DNA of 64,000 nt from NCED01 sp035493955. Lineage in GTDB: Bacteria > Pseudomonadota > Alphaproteobacteria > Caulobacterales > Caulobacteraceae. Under the pieces are notes generated by a model that saw only the letters and a program-made list of their open reading frames with translations, was not told where the DNA came from and ran no database searches. The translations under genes and the position numbers were made by a program. Location: assembly GCA_035493955.1 (NCBI GenBank), contig DATJHI010000004.1:1-64000 (forward strand). Reading direction: 5' to 3'. This document shows positions 45,197 through 54,886 of the stretch, piece by piece. The first letter of the stretch is position 1. Each line of letters starts with the position of its first letter.

Positions 45197-45598
<402 letters not shown>

Positions 45599-45783
45599 AA
45601 TAGACCTTCCCGCCCCGTGGCGCCGGCGCCGCCGGCGCGTGCGGCCCAATGCTCGCGCCCGTCCGTTGTTCTATGTATGTTCTGTTGATGACTGGTCCGG
45701 CTGCGAGCTTGGAGCGCCGGACAACTATCTAAGTCCTTTCGCCGCAGTAAACAGGGCTCGGATTTGGCTCCAGTGTCATTGTA

Positions 45784-45818
45784 TCCCAATTCAACCCATG
45801 TTAACCCATTATTGCCCA
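45784..45818 (+). promoter_or_regulatory. MraZ operator: four MraZ boxes with 10-bp period
   Basis: Four direct repeats of N-CCCA (TGGG-N on the other strand): TCCCA at 45784, ACCCA at 45794, ACCCA at 45804 and GCCCA at 45814, each separated by exactly 5 bp. MraZ is known to bind TGGG-N boxes spaced by 5 bp upstream of its own gene and to autoregulate the dcw operon. The array sits 56 bp before the mraZ ATG, in an AT-rich pocket. Two isolated TGGG elements nearer the start (45834, 45846) are off this register. Confidence 0.88.
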
Positions 45819-45873
45819 ACGCCTGTCTGCGCTTGGGCCGCGTGATGGGGTTGCGCGACGAGCGTTGTGGGGG

Positions 45874-46350
45874 ATGTGGGGCGTGTTTCTCTCGACCTTC
45901 GAGAAACAACTGGACGCCAAGCGCCGCATTGTGGTGCCGCAGGATTTTCGCGCCCTTACGGCCGGGCCCTTCGACGGGGTCTTCTGTTTCCCCTCGATCG
46001 AGGCCGACTGCATCGAGGGCGGCGGCCAGCCCCTGTTCCAGCAATACCGGTCCTTGATAGAGGAGCTGGCCTTCGGCGACCCGCTCCGGTCCGCGCTCGA
46101 GGCCACGGTCTATGGCGGCGCCCATCAGCTCGGTTTTGATTCCGCCGGCCGGATCACCCTGCCGGAGACCTTCTGCGAGCAGTTCGGCCTGACCGACTGG
46201 GTCACGGTGGTGGGCCTTGGCGACCGGTTCCAGATTTGGGCCCGCGACGCCTTCCAGGCGCGGCGGTCCGAACAGCGCCTGGTCGCCCGCGAGGGGCTGG
46301 CCAAGCTGCGCGACGCCCAACGGCTGCAGAAGACGGGAACGGCGGGATGA
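45874..46350 (+). CDS. mraZ: MraZ, transcriptional regulator of the dcw cluster
   Basis: 158 residues from the ATG at 45874; a TTG three codons upstream is an alternative. Two tandem AbrB-like swapped-hairpin repeats: STFEKQLDAKRRIVVPQDFR and GFDSAGRITLPETFCEQF. The ring-shaped oligomer binds the repeat operator just upstream, and in studied bacteria represses the operon. The first repeat's Asp-x-Lys-x-Arg pattern is typical. The stop overlaps the rsmH start (ATGA). Confidence 0.95.
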   Translation: MWGVFLSTFEKQLDAKRRIVVPQDFRALTAGPFDGVFCFPSIEADCIEGGGQPLFQQYRSLIEELAFGDPLRSALEATVYGGAHQLGFDSAGRITLPETFCEQFGLTDWVTVVGLGDRFQIWARDAFQARRSEQRLVAREGLAKLRDAQRLQKTGTAG

Positions 46351-47297
46351 GCGCGCCCCATCTTCCCGTCCTGCTGAACGAGGTGGTCGAGGCCGTGGCC
46401 CCGGCTCCAGGCCGGCTGCTGGTCGACGCCACCTTCGGCGCCGGCGGTTATAGCCGCGCCTTCCTTGAGACCGGCGCCGCCGTGCGCGCCTTCGACCGGG
46501 ATCCGGGCGCCGCCCGGTTCGCCGAACCCCTGGCGCGCACCTTTCCCAAGACCTTCAGCCTTACCCAACGCCGCTTCTCCGAACTCGAGGCGGGGTTGGC
46601 GGAGGCGGGCGCGGACGCCTGCGACGGGATCGCCTTCGACCTGGGCGTCTCCTCCATGCAGCTGGACGAGGCCGAGCGCGGTTTCTCCTTCATGCGCGAC
46701 GGACCGCTCGACATGCGGATGGGTGGGGACGGTCCATCGGCCGCCGATCTCGTCAACACCGTCGAGCAGATGGAGCTGTCCCGCCTGTTCTGGACCCTGG
46801 GCGAGGAGCGCGCCGCCGGCCGCATCGCCAAGCGCATCGTCCTGCGCCGCCAGGAGCGTCCCTTCGAGCGCACCCTCGACCTGGCCGAGGTGGTCGAGGC
46901 CGCCGTGGGCGGACGCAAGGGCGCCCCGACCCATCCCGCCACCCGGGTGTTCCAGGCCCTGCGCATCGCCGTCAACGAGGAGCTGGCCGAGCTCCAGGCC
47001 GGACTGGATGCGGCCGAGCGGGTGCTGGCGCCCGGCGGACGGTTGGTGGTGGTGACCTTCCACTCCCTCGAGGACCGGATCGTGAAGGGCTATTTCGCCG
47101 AGCGCGCCGGCAAGACCCCGGCCGGCTCCCGCCATCGCCCCCCCGCCGCCCGCGGGCCGGAGCCGAGCTTCGAGCTGCTGTTCAACGGCGCCCGCGCGCC
47201 GACCGAAGCCGAGGTGGCGGCCAATCCCCGCGCCCGCTCCGCCAAGCTGCGGGCGGGCGTGCGCACCACCGCCCCCGCCTGGAGGCTGGCCGCATGA
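46347..47297 (+). CDS. rsmH: 16S rRNA (cytosine(1402)-N4)-methyltransferase
   Basis: 316 residues. The former MraW. SAM motif VDATFGAGGYSRAFL at residues about 27-41, then FDLGVSSMQLDEAERGFSF, RKGAPTHPATRVFQALRIAVN and VVTFHSLEDRIVK, all family signatures. It methylates the ribosomal decoding site. It is embedded in the usual second position of the dcw cluster, overlapping mraZ and ftsL by 4 bp each. Confidence 0.97.
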   Translation: MSAPHLPVLLNEVVEAVAPAPGRLLVDATFGAGGYSRAFLETGAAVRAFDRDPGAARFAEPLARTFPKTFSLTQRRFSELEAGLAEAGADACDGIAFDLGVSSMQLDEAERGFSFMRDGPLDMRMGGDGPSAADLVNTVEQMELSRLFWTLGEERAAGRIAKRIVLRRQERPFERTLDLAEVVEAAVGGRKGAPTHPATRVFQALRIAVNEELAELQAGLDAAERVLAPGGRLVVVTFHSLEDRIVKGYFAERAGKTPAGSRHRPPAARGPEPSFELLFNGARAPTEAEVAANPRARSAKLRAGVRTTAPAWRLAA

Positions 47298-47635
47298 ACC
47301 TGTTCAGGAGCCTGTTCAACCGGCGCGTCCGCGGCTTCCGCCTGGTCGAGGTCCTCGCGGGCGCCTGCCTGGTGACCCTGGTGCTCAGCGTCTACCTGAG
47401 CAAGGCTGCGGCCGGACGCGAAGGCGCCGCCATCGCCTCCATCAACAAGGACATTTCGGACGAGCAGCGCCGCGTACGCCTGCTCAAGGCCGAACTCGCC
47501 CATCTGGAACAGCCGGAGCGGCTGGAGGCCCTATCCACCCGTTATCTGGCTCTGGGCCCGGTCGCTCCCAAGCGCGAGACCGTCCCCGACGGCCTGACCG
47601 AAGTCGCCAGGCAGGCCGGAGCGGATCCGCGATGA
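47294..47635 (+). CDS. ftsL: FtsL-type division protein
   Basis: 113 residues: a short cytoplasmic N-terminus, one transmembrane helix (about residues 19-38, LVEVLAGACLVTLVLSVYL) and a periplasmic coiled coil (INKDISDEQRRVRLLKAELAHL). Topology, size and position between rsmH and ftsI identify FtsL, which with FtsB/FtsQ activates septal peptidoglycan synthesis. It overlaps both neighbours by 4 bp. Confidence 0.9.
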   Translation: MNLFRSLFNRRVRGFRLVEVLAGACLVTLVLSVYLSKAAAGREGAAIASINKDISDEQRRVRLLKAELAHLEQPERLEALSTRYLALGPVAPKRETVPDGLTEVARQAGADPR

Positions 47636-49386
47636 CCCAGGCCGACCTGCCCGCTCCGCGCCCCACGCCCTCGGCAGGCCACGCCTGGCGCTGGCTGGCC
47701 GAAAGCGTCTGGCGGGTCGAGCACGCCTTCGAGCGTTCCAAGGCGGAAGGGCGGGCCGCCGACGACACCCGCCTGCGTATTTTCTTCGTGCTGGCGATCT
47801 TCGCCCTGGCCTTCGTCACCCTGGGCGTCGAGGCCGGCAAATCGGCCCTGTTCTCCAAGGTCGGCGGTTCCGGCCTGACGGCTCCGGTCCCGGCCGAGGC
47901 GCGGGCCGACATCCTCGACCGCAACGGCCGCCTCTTGGCCCTGGACCTGACCCACTTCGGTCTCTACCTCGATCCGCGCGAGGTCTGGGACAAGGACGAG
48001 GTCCGCCGCGACCTGGCCGCGACCCTGCCCAAGCTGGCCAGGGACCGGCTGGAAAAGGCCCTGGCCTCCAATCGCCGCGAATATCTGATCGGCGGCCTGA
48101 CCCCTCAGGAACGCAACCGCATCCACGACCTGGGCCTGCCGGGGATCGCCTTCGAGGAGGAGGACCGGCGGGTCTATCCCCTGGGCCGGTCCGCCGCCCA
48201 TCTGATCGGGTTCGCCGATTCCGCCGGCCATGGGCTCGCCGGATCCGAGCGGGCGCTGGACGCCACGATCCGCGGCGCGGCGGGCGCCGAGGCGCCCGTG
48301 CAGCTCTCGCTCGACCTGCGGGTCCAGACCGCGCTCGAAGACGAACTCAGGAAGGCGGTGGCGAAATACTCCGCCATCGGCGGCGTCGGCATGGTGGTCG
48401 ACGTCAAGACCGGCGAGATTCTGGGCTATTCCAGCCAGCCCGACTTCGATCCCAACGAGCCCGGGGCCGCCCCGCCCAGGGCCCTGGTCAACGGCGGGGC
48501 CGCTTCGGTCTACGAACTCGGCTCGGTGTTCAAGGCCTTCACCCTGGCCATGGCGCTCGACTCCGGCATGGCGACGCTCGACACCGCGTTCGATGTCAGC
48601 CAGCCGCTGGAGATGGGCGGGGGCCATATCCACGACTTCGACAAGGGCGATAAAACCCTGAAGTTGTGGGAGGTGTTCACTCACTCCTCGAACATCGCCG
48701 CCGCCAAGCTGGCGGTGCGGGCGGGGCCGGAGCGGATGAAGGACTATTTCCGCCGCTTCGGCCTGCTCTCAGCCGCCCCGAGCGAACTGATCGAATCCGC
48801 CCGGCCGATCCTGCCCGCCCGGTTCGACGACAACACCCTGGCCCATATCGCCTTCGGCCAGGGCCTGTCGGTCAGTCCGCTGGCCCTGGCCACGGGCTAT
48901 CGCGCCCTGCTCGACGGCGGGATCTATGGCCCTCTCACCATCAGGAAGCTGCCGCCGACGACCAAGCCCCAGGGCAAGCGCGTCATCTCGGAGGCCACCT
49001 CCTCGGCGCTGCTGCAGCTCATGCGCCTGAACGTCACCGACCCCAAGGGTTCCGGACGCCGCGCGGAATCGCCCGGCCTATTCGTCGGCGGCAAGACCGG
49101 CTCGGCCCAGAAGCCGGAGAACGGGCGCTACGGGCGCAACAACGTCTCCTCGTTCGTGGCCGTCTTCCCCTCCGTCGGCCCGATCGACGCCAACCGCTAC
49201 ATGGTGCAGATCACCCTCGATTCTCCGCACGCCACGCCCGACACCTTCGGCTTCATCACCGCAGGCTTCAACGCGGCGCCGACGGCGGGGCTCGTCATCA
49301 ACCGCATCGCGCCGTTCCTCGGCGTCAAGCGCGTGCCTGGGGCGGCGCTCTCCCAGGCCCCGCCCGTCGTCTCGGGAGCCGAATGA
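47632..49386 (+). CDS. ftsI: FtsI/PBP3, septal peptidoglycan transpeptidase
   Basis: 584 residues. Cytoplasmic tail, one transmembrane helix (about residues 48-66, IFFVLAIFALAFVTLG), the PBP dimerisation domain (RADILDRNGRLLALDL) and the transpeptidase domain with S298 in GSVFKAF (S-x-x-K), S-S-N in HSSNI and K488-T-G in GGKTGSAQ. It cross-links peptidoglycan at the septum together with FtsW. It overlaps murE by 4 bp. Confidence 0.97.
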   Translation: MTQADLPAPRPTPSAGHAWRWLAESVWRVEHAFERSKAEGRAADDTRLRIFFVLAIFALAFVTLGVEAGKSALFSKVGGSGLTAPVPAEARADILDRNGRLLALDLTHFGLYLDPREVWDKDEVRRDLAATLPKLARDRLEKALASNRREYLIGGLTPQERNRIHDLGLPGIAFEEEDRRVYPLGRSAAHLIGFADSAGHGLAGSERALDATIRGAAGAEAPVQLSLDLRVQTALEDELRKAVAKYSAIGGVGMVVDVKTGEILGYSSQPDFDPNEPGAAPPRALVNGGAASVYELGSVFKAFTLAMALDSGMATLDTAFDVSQPLEMGGGHIHDFDKGDKTLKLWEVFTHSSNIAAAKLAVRAGPERMKDYFRRFGLLSAAPSELIESARPILPARFDDNTLAHIAFGQGLSVSPLALATGYRALLDGGIYGPLTIRKLPPTTKPQGKRVISEATSSALLQLMRLNVTDPKGSGRRAESPGLFVGGKTGSAQKPENGRYGRNNVSSFVAVFPSVGPIDANRYMVQITLDSPHATPDTFGFITAGFNAAPTAGLVINRIAPFLGVKRVPGAALSQAPPVVSGAE

Positions 49387-50837
49387 TGAGCGCGCCGCGG
49401 CGGCTGTCCGAAATCGTGGAACGCGCCCTCGACGCCGATCCGGTCATCGCCGGCGTCACCGCCGACAGCCGCAAGGTGGCTCCCGGCGTCCTGTTCGCCG
49501 CCCTGCCCGGGGCCAAGGTCGACGGCCGCAGCTTCATCCCCGCCGCCATCGCCGCCGGCGCCGCCGCCATCCTCGGCCCCGAAGACACCCCGGACCAGGC
49601 CGTGCCCACCGTGCGCGCCGGCGACGTGCGCCGCGCTTACGCCCTGGCCGCCGCCCGCTTCTATGGCGCGCAGCCCCCGGTGGTCGTGGCCGTCACCGGG
49701 ACCAACGGAAAGACATCGGCGGCGACCTTCTGCCGCCAGATCTTCACCCGGCTCGGCCGCCAGGCCGCCAGCCTCGGCACCCTGGGGCTGCAGACCGCCG
49801 ACCAGTCCCTGTCCACCCCACCCGGCCTGACCACCCCGGACGCCGCCGAGATCGCCCGCCTGGCCGCCGAGCTTTGCGCCCACGGCGTCACCCATCTGGC
49901 CCTGGAGGCTTCGTCCCACGGCCTCGACCAGCGCCGTCTCGACGGCCTGACCCTGACCGCGGCGGGCTTCACCAACCTCACCCAGGACCACCTGGACTAT
50001 CATCCCGACATGAACGCCTACCGGGCGGCCAAGCTTCGGCTGTTCGAGGCCCTGCTGCCCCGCGGCGCCGCCGCGGTGCTCAATGCCGACGCTGCCGATT
50101 TCCCCGCCTTCGCCGCCGCGGCGGTAGTGCATGGCCAGACCGTCCTGTCCGTAGGCGAGGCCGGCCAAGGCCTGCGCCTGGTCTCCCGGACCCCGACGCC
50201 GGAGGGCCAACGCCTCGTCGTCCATGCCGAAGGGTTGGACGTGGAGGTCCGTCTGCCCCTCGCCGGCGCCTTCCAGGCCTCCAACGCCCTGGTCGCGGCG
50301 GGCCTGTGCATCGCCGCGGGCGAAGATGCGGCCGCCGCGCTGGGCGCCCTCGAACACCTGATCGGCGCCCCCGGACGGCTTCAGCGGGTCGGGGCCGGCG
50401 TCCGGGGCGGAGAGGCCTATGTGGACTACGCCCACACCCCCGACGGCCTGCGCACCGTGCTTTCGGCCCTGCGCCCCCACGTCCGCGGCCGGCTGATCGT
50501 GGTGTTCGGCGCCGGCGGCGACCGCGACCGGGCCAAGCGCCCCCTGATGGGCGGCGCGGCCGCCGAACTGGCCGACCTCGTCATCGTCACCGACGACAAT
50601 CCCCGCAGCGAGGACCCGGCGGCGATCCGCAGGGCGATCCTGGCCGCCGCCCCCGCCGCCCTGGAAGTGGGCGACCGCCGCGCCGCCATCCGGGCCGCCG
50701 CCGAGCAGCTTCGCGACGGCGACATCCTGGTGGTCGCCGGCAAGGGCCACGAACGGGGCCAGATCGTCGGCGACCAAGCCCACCCCTTCGACGACGTGGA
50801 AGAGACGGCCCTGGCGCTCGGAGGCGTGCATGCCTGA
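49383..50837 (+). CDS. murE: UDP-MurNAc-tripeptide synthetase, meso-diaminopimelate-adding
   Basis: 484 residues from the first of two adjacent ATGs (49383/49386). Mur ligase fold: ATP loop VTGTNGKTSAATF, GLTTPDA for UDP-substrate, and the C-terminal DNPRSEDP motif that selects meso-diaminopimelate rather than lysine. It adds the third residue to the muramyl peptide in the cytoplasm. Overlaps ftsI by 4 bp and murF by 8 bp. Confidence 0.97.
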   Translation: MMSAPRRLSEIVERALDADPVIAGVTADSRKVAPGVLFAALPGAKVDGRSFIPAAIAAGAAAILGPEDTPDQAVPTVRAGDVRRAYALAAARFYGAQPPVVVAVTGTNGKTSAATFCRQIFTRLGRQAASLGTLGLQTADQSLSTPPGLTTPDAAEIARLAAELCAHGVTHLALEASSHGLDQRRLDGLTLTAAGFTNLTQDHLDYHPDMNAYRAAKLRLFEALLPRGAAAVLNADAADFPAFAAAAVVHGQTVLSVGEAGQGLRLVSRTPTPEGQRLVVHAEGLDVEVRLPLAGAFQASNALVAAGLCIAAGEDAAAALGALEHLIGAPGRLQRVGAGVRGGEAYVDYAHTPDGLRTVLSALRPHVRGRLIVVFGAGGDRDRAKRPLMGGAAAELADLVIVTDDNPRSEDPAAIRRAILAAAPAALEVGDRRAAIRAAAEQLRDGDILVVAGKGHERGQIVGDQAHPFDDVEETALALGGVHA

Positions 50838-52233
50838 GGCCCTGTGGACAGCCGACGAGATCGCGCGCGCCGTCGACGGCCAGGTCGAGGGCGGCTTCTT
50901 CGCCGCGAACGGCGTCTCCATCGACACCCGCAGCCTGGAGCCGGGCGACCTGTTCGTGGCCCTCGCCGGAGCCCGCGACGGCCATGAGTTCCTGGAGGCG
51001 GCGTTCGGAAGCGGGGCGACCGGGGCCCTGGTCAGCCGTCCGTCGAGCCGCCCCTGCGTCCGTGTGGACGACACCTTCGCCGCGCTGGAGGCCTTGGGCC
51101 GGGCCGCCCGCGACCGCGCGCCCCAGACCCGCCGCGCCGCCGTCACCGGTTCGGTCGGCAAGACTAGCGTCACCCAGGCGATCGCCGCCGGTCTGCGCCT
51201 GGCCGGGCGCGCCCACAGCTCGGTCAAGTCCTACAACAACCACATCGGCGTGCCCCTGACCCTGGCCCGCATGCCCAGGGACACGGAACGCGCGGTGTTC
51301 GAGATCGGCATGAACCACGCCGGCGAAATCGGGCCCCTCTCGCGACAGGTCCGGCCGCACGCCGCCCTGGTCACCGTGGTCGGCCCCGTGCACGTGGAGA
51401 ACTTCCCCGACGGCGAGACGGGCGTCGCCAAGGCCAAGGCCGAGATCTTCGAGGGCCTCGCCCCCGGCGGCGTGGCCGTGCTCAATGCCGACGACAAATG
51501 GTTCGACCTCCTCGCCGCCGCGGCCAGGGCCAGCGGCGCGCGGATCGTCACTTTCGGCGCCAAGGCCGGATGCGACGCCGGGCTGGAGGGCTTCGCCCCA
51601 TCCGGCGACGGCGCGGTGGTCGGCGCCCGGCTGCATGGCCGCGAATTGAGCTTCCGCATCGGCCAGACCGGCGCCCACTGGGGACCGAACAGCCTGGCCG
51701 CGCTGCTGATGCTGGAGGCGCTGGACGTCCCGCTCGAAACGGCCCTCGAAGGGCTGAAGGAGTTCGCGCCGCTGGAAGGCCGCGGGGCGCTGCGCAGCGT
51801 CGAGACCGACCATGGCCCTTTCACCCTCATCGACGAGAGCTACAACGCCAATCCGCTGTCGATGCAGGCGGCCCTGGCGGCCCTGGCCGCCCGGCCGACC
51901 CGCGGCCGGCGTATCGCGGTCCTGACCGACATGCTGGAGCTCGGCCCCGAGGCCCCGCTCCGCCACGCCGAACTGCTCGGCCCTATCGAGGCCGCCGGCG
52001 TCGACATGGTGTTCTGCGCCGGGCCGTTGATGCACAGCCTCTGGAGCGTCTTGCCGCCCGCCCGCCGGGGGGCCTGGACCGAGACGGCGGCCGAGCTTGC
52101 GCCCCTGGTCCACGCCGTGGTCCGGGCCGGCGACGTGGTCATGGTCAAGGGTTCGAACGGCTCCCAGGCCTCGACCGTCGTCAAGGCGCTGATCCACTCT
52201 GCCCAATCCGCCTCGGCCGGGGAGGGCCGCTGA
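50830..52233 (+). CDS. murF: UDP-MurNAc-tripeptide D-alanyl-D-alanine ligase
   Basis: 467 residues. ATP loop AVTGSVGKTSVTQAI, EIGMNHAGEI, and the family segment LIDESYNANPLSMQAAL. It adds D-Ala-D-Ala to the UDP-MurNAc-tripeptide from MurE. The start lies 8 bp inside murE and the stop shares one base with the mraY ATG (TGATG), so the dcw genes here are fully coupled. Confidence 0.97.
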   Translation: MPEALWTADEIARAVDGQVEGGFFAANGVSIDTRSLEPGDLFVALAGARDGHEFLEAAFGSGATGALVSRPSSRPCVRVDDTFAALEALGRAARDRAPQTRRAAVTGSVGKTSVTQAIAAGLRLAGRAHSSVKSYNNHIGVPLTLARMPRDTERAVFEIGMNHAGEIGPLSRQVRPHAALVTVVGPVHVENFPDGETGVAKAKAEIFEGLAPGGVAVLNADDKWFDLLAAAARASGARIVTFGAKAGCDAGLEGFAPSGDGAVVGARLHGRELSFRIGQTGAHWGPNSLAALLMLEALDVPLETALEGLKEFAPLEGRGALRSVETDHGPFTLIDESYNANPLSMQAALAALAARPTRGRRIAVLTDMLELGPEAPLRHAELLGPIEAAGVDMVFCAGPLMHSLWSVLPPARRGAWTETAAELAPLVHAVVRAGDVVMVKGSNGSQASTVVKALIHSAQSASAGEGR

Positions 52234-53345
52234 TGTTCTTCCTGCTCTACCAGCAGCTCGATCCGCACGAGCACTACATCCCGCTCCTGAACCTGATGCG
52301 GTACCTGACCTTCCGCACCGGCATGGCCCTGTTCACGGCCCAGCTCGTCTGCGTGATGATGGGGAGCCGCTTCATCAACTGGATGCGGACCAAGCAGGGC
52401 CGCGGCCAGCCGATCCGCGCCGAGGGCATCGAACGCCACGTCATCGAAAAGGGCGGCACGCCCACCATGGGCGGCTTCATGATCCTGGCCGGGGTGGTGG
52501 TAGGGACCCTGCTGTGGGCGGACCTGTCCAACCCCTATGTCTGGACCGTGCTGCTGGTGACGGCCAGTTTCGGACTGCTGGGCTTCCTCGACGACTACGC
52601 CAAGGTGGCCAAGCAGACCACCGCCGGCGTCTCTTCGGGCATGAAGCTTGCGGCCCAGTTCCTGGTCGCCGGCGTCGCCACCTACGTCATGATCCGGGTC
52701 GGCGCGGTCATGCCGCACAGCCGCGGGCTGGAGACCTCGATCGCCTTTCCGGCCTTCAAGGAGCTGGTCTGGAACGTCGGCTGGTTCTACGTGATCTTCG
52801 GCATGGTGGTGATCGGCGGGTTCTCCAACGCGGTGAACCTGACCGATGGCCTGGACGGCCTGGCCATCGTGCCGGTGATGATCGCCGCGGCCGCCTTCGG
52901 CTTCATCGCCTATCTGATCGGCAACGTCCGCTTCGCCGACTATCTGCAGGTCCACTACGTCGCCGGCACCGGCGAGCTGGCCATCATCTGCGGGACCCTG
53001 ATCGGCGCCGGCCTGGGCTTCCTCTGGTACAACGCGCCCCCGGCCCGGATCTTCATGGGCGACACCGGGTCCCTGGCCTTGGGCGGGGCGCTCGGGACCA
53101 TGGCGGTCGCCACCAAGCACGAGATCGTCCTGGCCGTCATTGGCGGCCTGTTCGTGGTCGAGACCCTGTCGGTGATGATCCAGGTCGGCTACTTCAAGGC
53201 CACCGGCAAGCGTGTCTTCCTGATGGCGCCGATCCACCACCACTTCGAAAAGCTCGGTTGGCGCGAGTCCACCGTGGTGATCCGGTTTTGGATCATCGCG
53301 GTCATGCTCGCCCTGATCGGCCTCGCCACCTTGAAGCTGAGATAG
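52233..53345 (+). CDS. mraY: Phospho-MurNAc-pentapeptide transferase
   Basis: 370 residues with about ten transmembrane helices. It transfers phospho-MurNAc-pentapeptide to undecaprenyl phosphate, forming lipid I. Signatures: KGGTPTMGGFMIL, GFLDDYAKVAKQTT (the Asp pair that binds Mg2+), NAVNLTDGLDGLA, and APIHHHFEKLGWRES. Length and motifs are standard. It is followed by murD after 15 bp. Confidence 0.98.
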   Translation: MFFLLYQQLDPHEHYIPLLNLMRYLTFRTGMALFTAQLVCVMMGSRFINWMRTKQGRGQPIRAEGIERHVIEKGGTPTMGGFMILAGVVVGTLLWADLSNPYVWTVLLVTASFGLLGFLDDYAKVAKQTTAGVSSGMKLAAQFLVAGVATYVMIRVGAVMPHSRGLETSIAFPAFKELVWNVGWFYVIFGMVVIGGFSNAVNLTDGLDGLAIVPVMIAAAAFGFIAYLIGNVRFADYLQVHYVAGTGELAIICGTLIGAGLGFLWYNAPPARIFMGDTGSLALGGALGTMAVATKHEIVLAVIGGLFVVETLSVMIQVGYFKATGKRVFLMAPIHHHFEKLGWRESTVVIRFWIIAVMLALIGLATLKLR

Positions 53346-53360
53346 GGAGGGCGCGCGCAG

Positions 53361-54776
53361 GTGATCCCGGTCCGCGGCTTCGAAGGCAAGCGTGTCGCCG
53401 TGTTCGGCCTCGCCCGCACCGGGCTGACGGCCGCGCGCGCGCTGATCGCCGGCGGAGCCGAGGTCGTGCTCTGGGACGAAAAGCCCGCCGCCCGCGCGGA
53501 GGCTGCAGGCGAAGGTCTGCCCGTCGAGGATCTCGCCGCCGCCGATTGGTCCCGGTTCGACGCGCTGATGTTGTCGCCGGGGGTCCCGCTCACCCACCCC
53601 GAGCCGCACTGGACCGTCCGGGCCGCCAAGGCCGCGGGGGTGGAGATCATCGGCGACGTCGAGCTGTTCGCCCGCACCGTCAACGCCGCCCCCGACTGGC
53701 GCCGCCCCAAGGTCGCGGCCATCACCGGCACCAACGGCAAGTCCACCACCACCGCGCTCCTGGGCCATATCTCCATGGCCGCCGGCAAGGACACCCGGAT
53801 CGGCGGCAATATCGGCGTCGGCGTCCTGGGCCTGGACGACATGCACGGCGGCGCCGTGTACGTGCTGGAGCTCTCGTCCTATCAGCTCGACCTCACCTCG
53901 AGCCTGAAGCCCGACGCGGCCGTCCTGCTCAACATCTCCCCCGACCATCTCGAGCGCCATGGCGGCATGGACGGCTATGTCGAGGCCAAGCGCCGGGTGT
54001 TCCTGAACCAAGTCAAGGGCGACACCGCCGTGATCGGCGTCGACGACCCCTGGTGCCAGCGCATCTGCACCGACCTGGTGGTGGCCAACCGGCGCACCAT
54101 CCGCCCGATCTCGGCCGCCAAGTCGATGGGCCGGGGCGTCTATGTCCTGCAGGGCATCCTCTATGACGCCACCGGCGACCGGGTCGGCGAGGTTGCCGAC
54201 CTGACCCGCGCGCGCGCCCTGCCGGGCCGGCACAACTGGCAGAACGCCGCCGCCGCCTATGCCGCCGCCCTGGCCTTGGGCATCCGGCCGGACGTGGCCG
54301 CCGAGGCCTTGATGAGCTTTCCGGGCCTGGCCCACCGGATGGAGGACGCCGGCGCCATCGGCAAGGTCCGCTTCGTCAACGACAGCAAGGCCACCAACGC
54401 CGACGCGGCGCGCCAGGCCATGAGCACCATCCCGCGCTTCTACTGGATCGCCGGCGGGGTGCCGAAGGCCGGCGGCATCGCGCCGCTGGAGGACCTGTTC
54501 GGCCGTGTCGAAAAGGCCTATCTGATCGGCGAGGCCGCCCCCGATTTCGCCAAGGTGCTGGAAGGGCGCGCGCCCTATACCCAATGCGGCGACCTGGAAC
54601 AGGCGGTGGCCAGCGCCTATCGCGACGCGGCCGCCACGGGCCGGGAGGCGGTGGTGCTGTTGTCGCCCGCCTGCGCTTCGTTCGACCAGTTCCCCGATTT
54701 CGAAGTGCGCGGCGACGCCTTCAAGGCGGCGGTGCAGGCGCTCGGCGCACAGGCGCCGGCCGAGGCGCGGGCGTAA
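53361..54776 (+). CDS. murD: UDP-MurNAc-L-alanine:D-glutamate ligase
   Basis: 471 residues from GTG. Mur ligase signatures: an N-terminal Rossmann-like domain (VFGLARTGLTAARAL), ITGTNGKSTTTALLG, LELSSYQLDLTSSL, NISPDHLERHGG, and NDSKATNADAA. Adds D-glutamate to UDP-MurNAc-L-Ala. It is the last dcw gene before the inserted block; in most alphaproteobacteria ftsW would follow directly. Confidence 0.96.
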   Translation: MIPVRGFEGKRVAVFGLARTGLTAARALIAGGAEVVLWDEKPAARAEAAGEGLPVEDLAAADWSRFDALMLSPGVPLTHPEPHWTVRAAKAAGVEIIGDVELFARTVNAAPDWRRPKVAAITGTNGKSTTTALLGHISMAAGKDTRIGGNIGVGVLGLDDMHGGAVYVLELSSYQLDLTSSLKPDAAVLLNISPDHLERHGGMDGYVEAKRRVFLNQVKGDTAVIGVDDPWCQRICTDLVVANRRTIRPISAAKSMGRGVYVLQGILYDATGDRVGEVADLTRARALPGRHNWQNAAAAYAAALALGIRPDVAAEALMSFPGLAHRMEDAGAIGKVRFVNDSKATNADAARQAMSTIPRFYWIAGGVPKAGGIAPLEDLFGRVEKAYLIGEAAPDFAKVLEGRAPYTQCGDLEQAVASAYRDAAATGREAVVLLSPACASFDQFPDFEVRGDAFKAAVQALGAQAPAEARA

Positions 54777-54886
54777 CCAAACCGGCCGCCGGGCGTTTCC
54801 CTGCAATGGCGGATGGGACGGGCGCTGCGGCGCACCTCCCGTCTGATCGCGCCGGCGGCGGCCGGCGGCTATTGGGAGATTTAACG

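Noticed and set aside
45801..45815. TTAA-containing half of a CtrA box upstream of mraZ
   Set aside because: The second TTAA is missing at the right distance, and the bases are explained by the MraZ boxes.
49197..51227. 676-codon open frame antisense to ftsI, murE and murF
   Set aside because: Shadow of coupled dcw genes with no recognisable domain.
51840..54806. 988-codon open frame antisense to murF, mraY and murD
   Set aside because: Same GC effect; it covers three certain genes and its sequence is a Gly/Gln/Asp/His-rich shadow.
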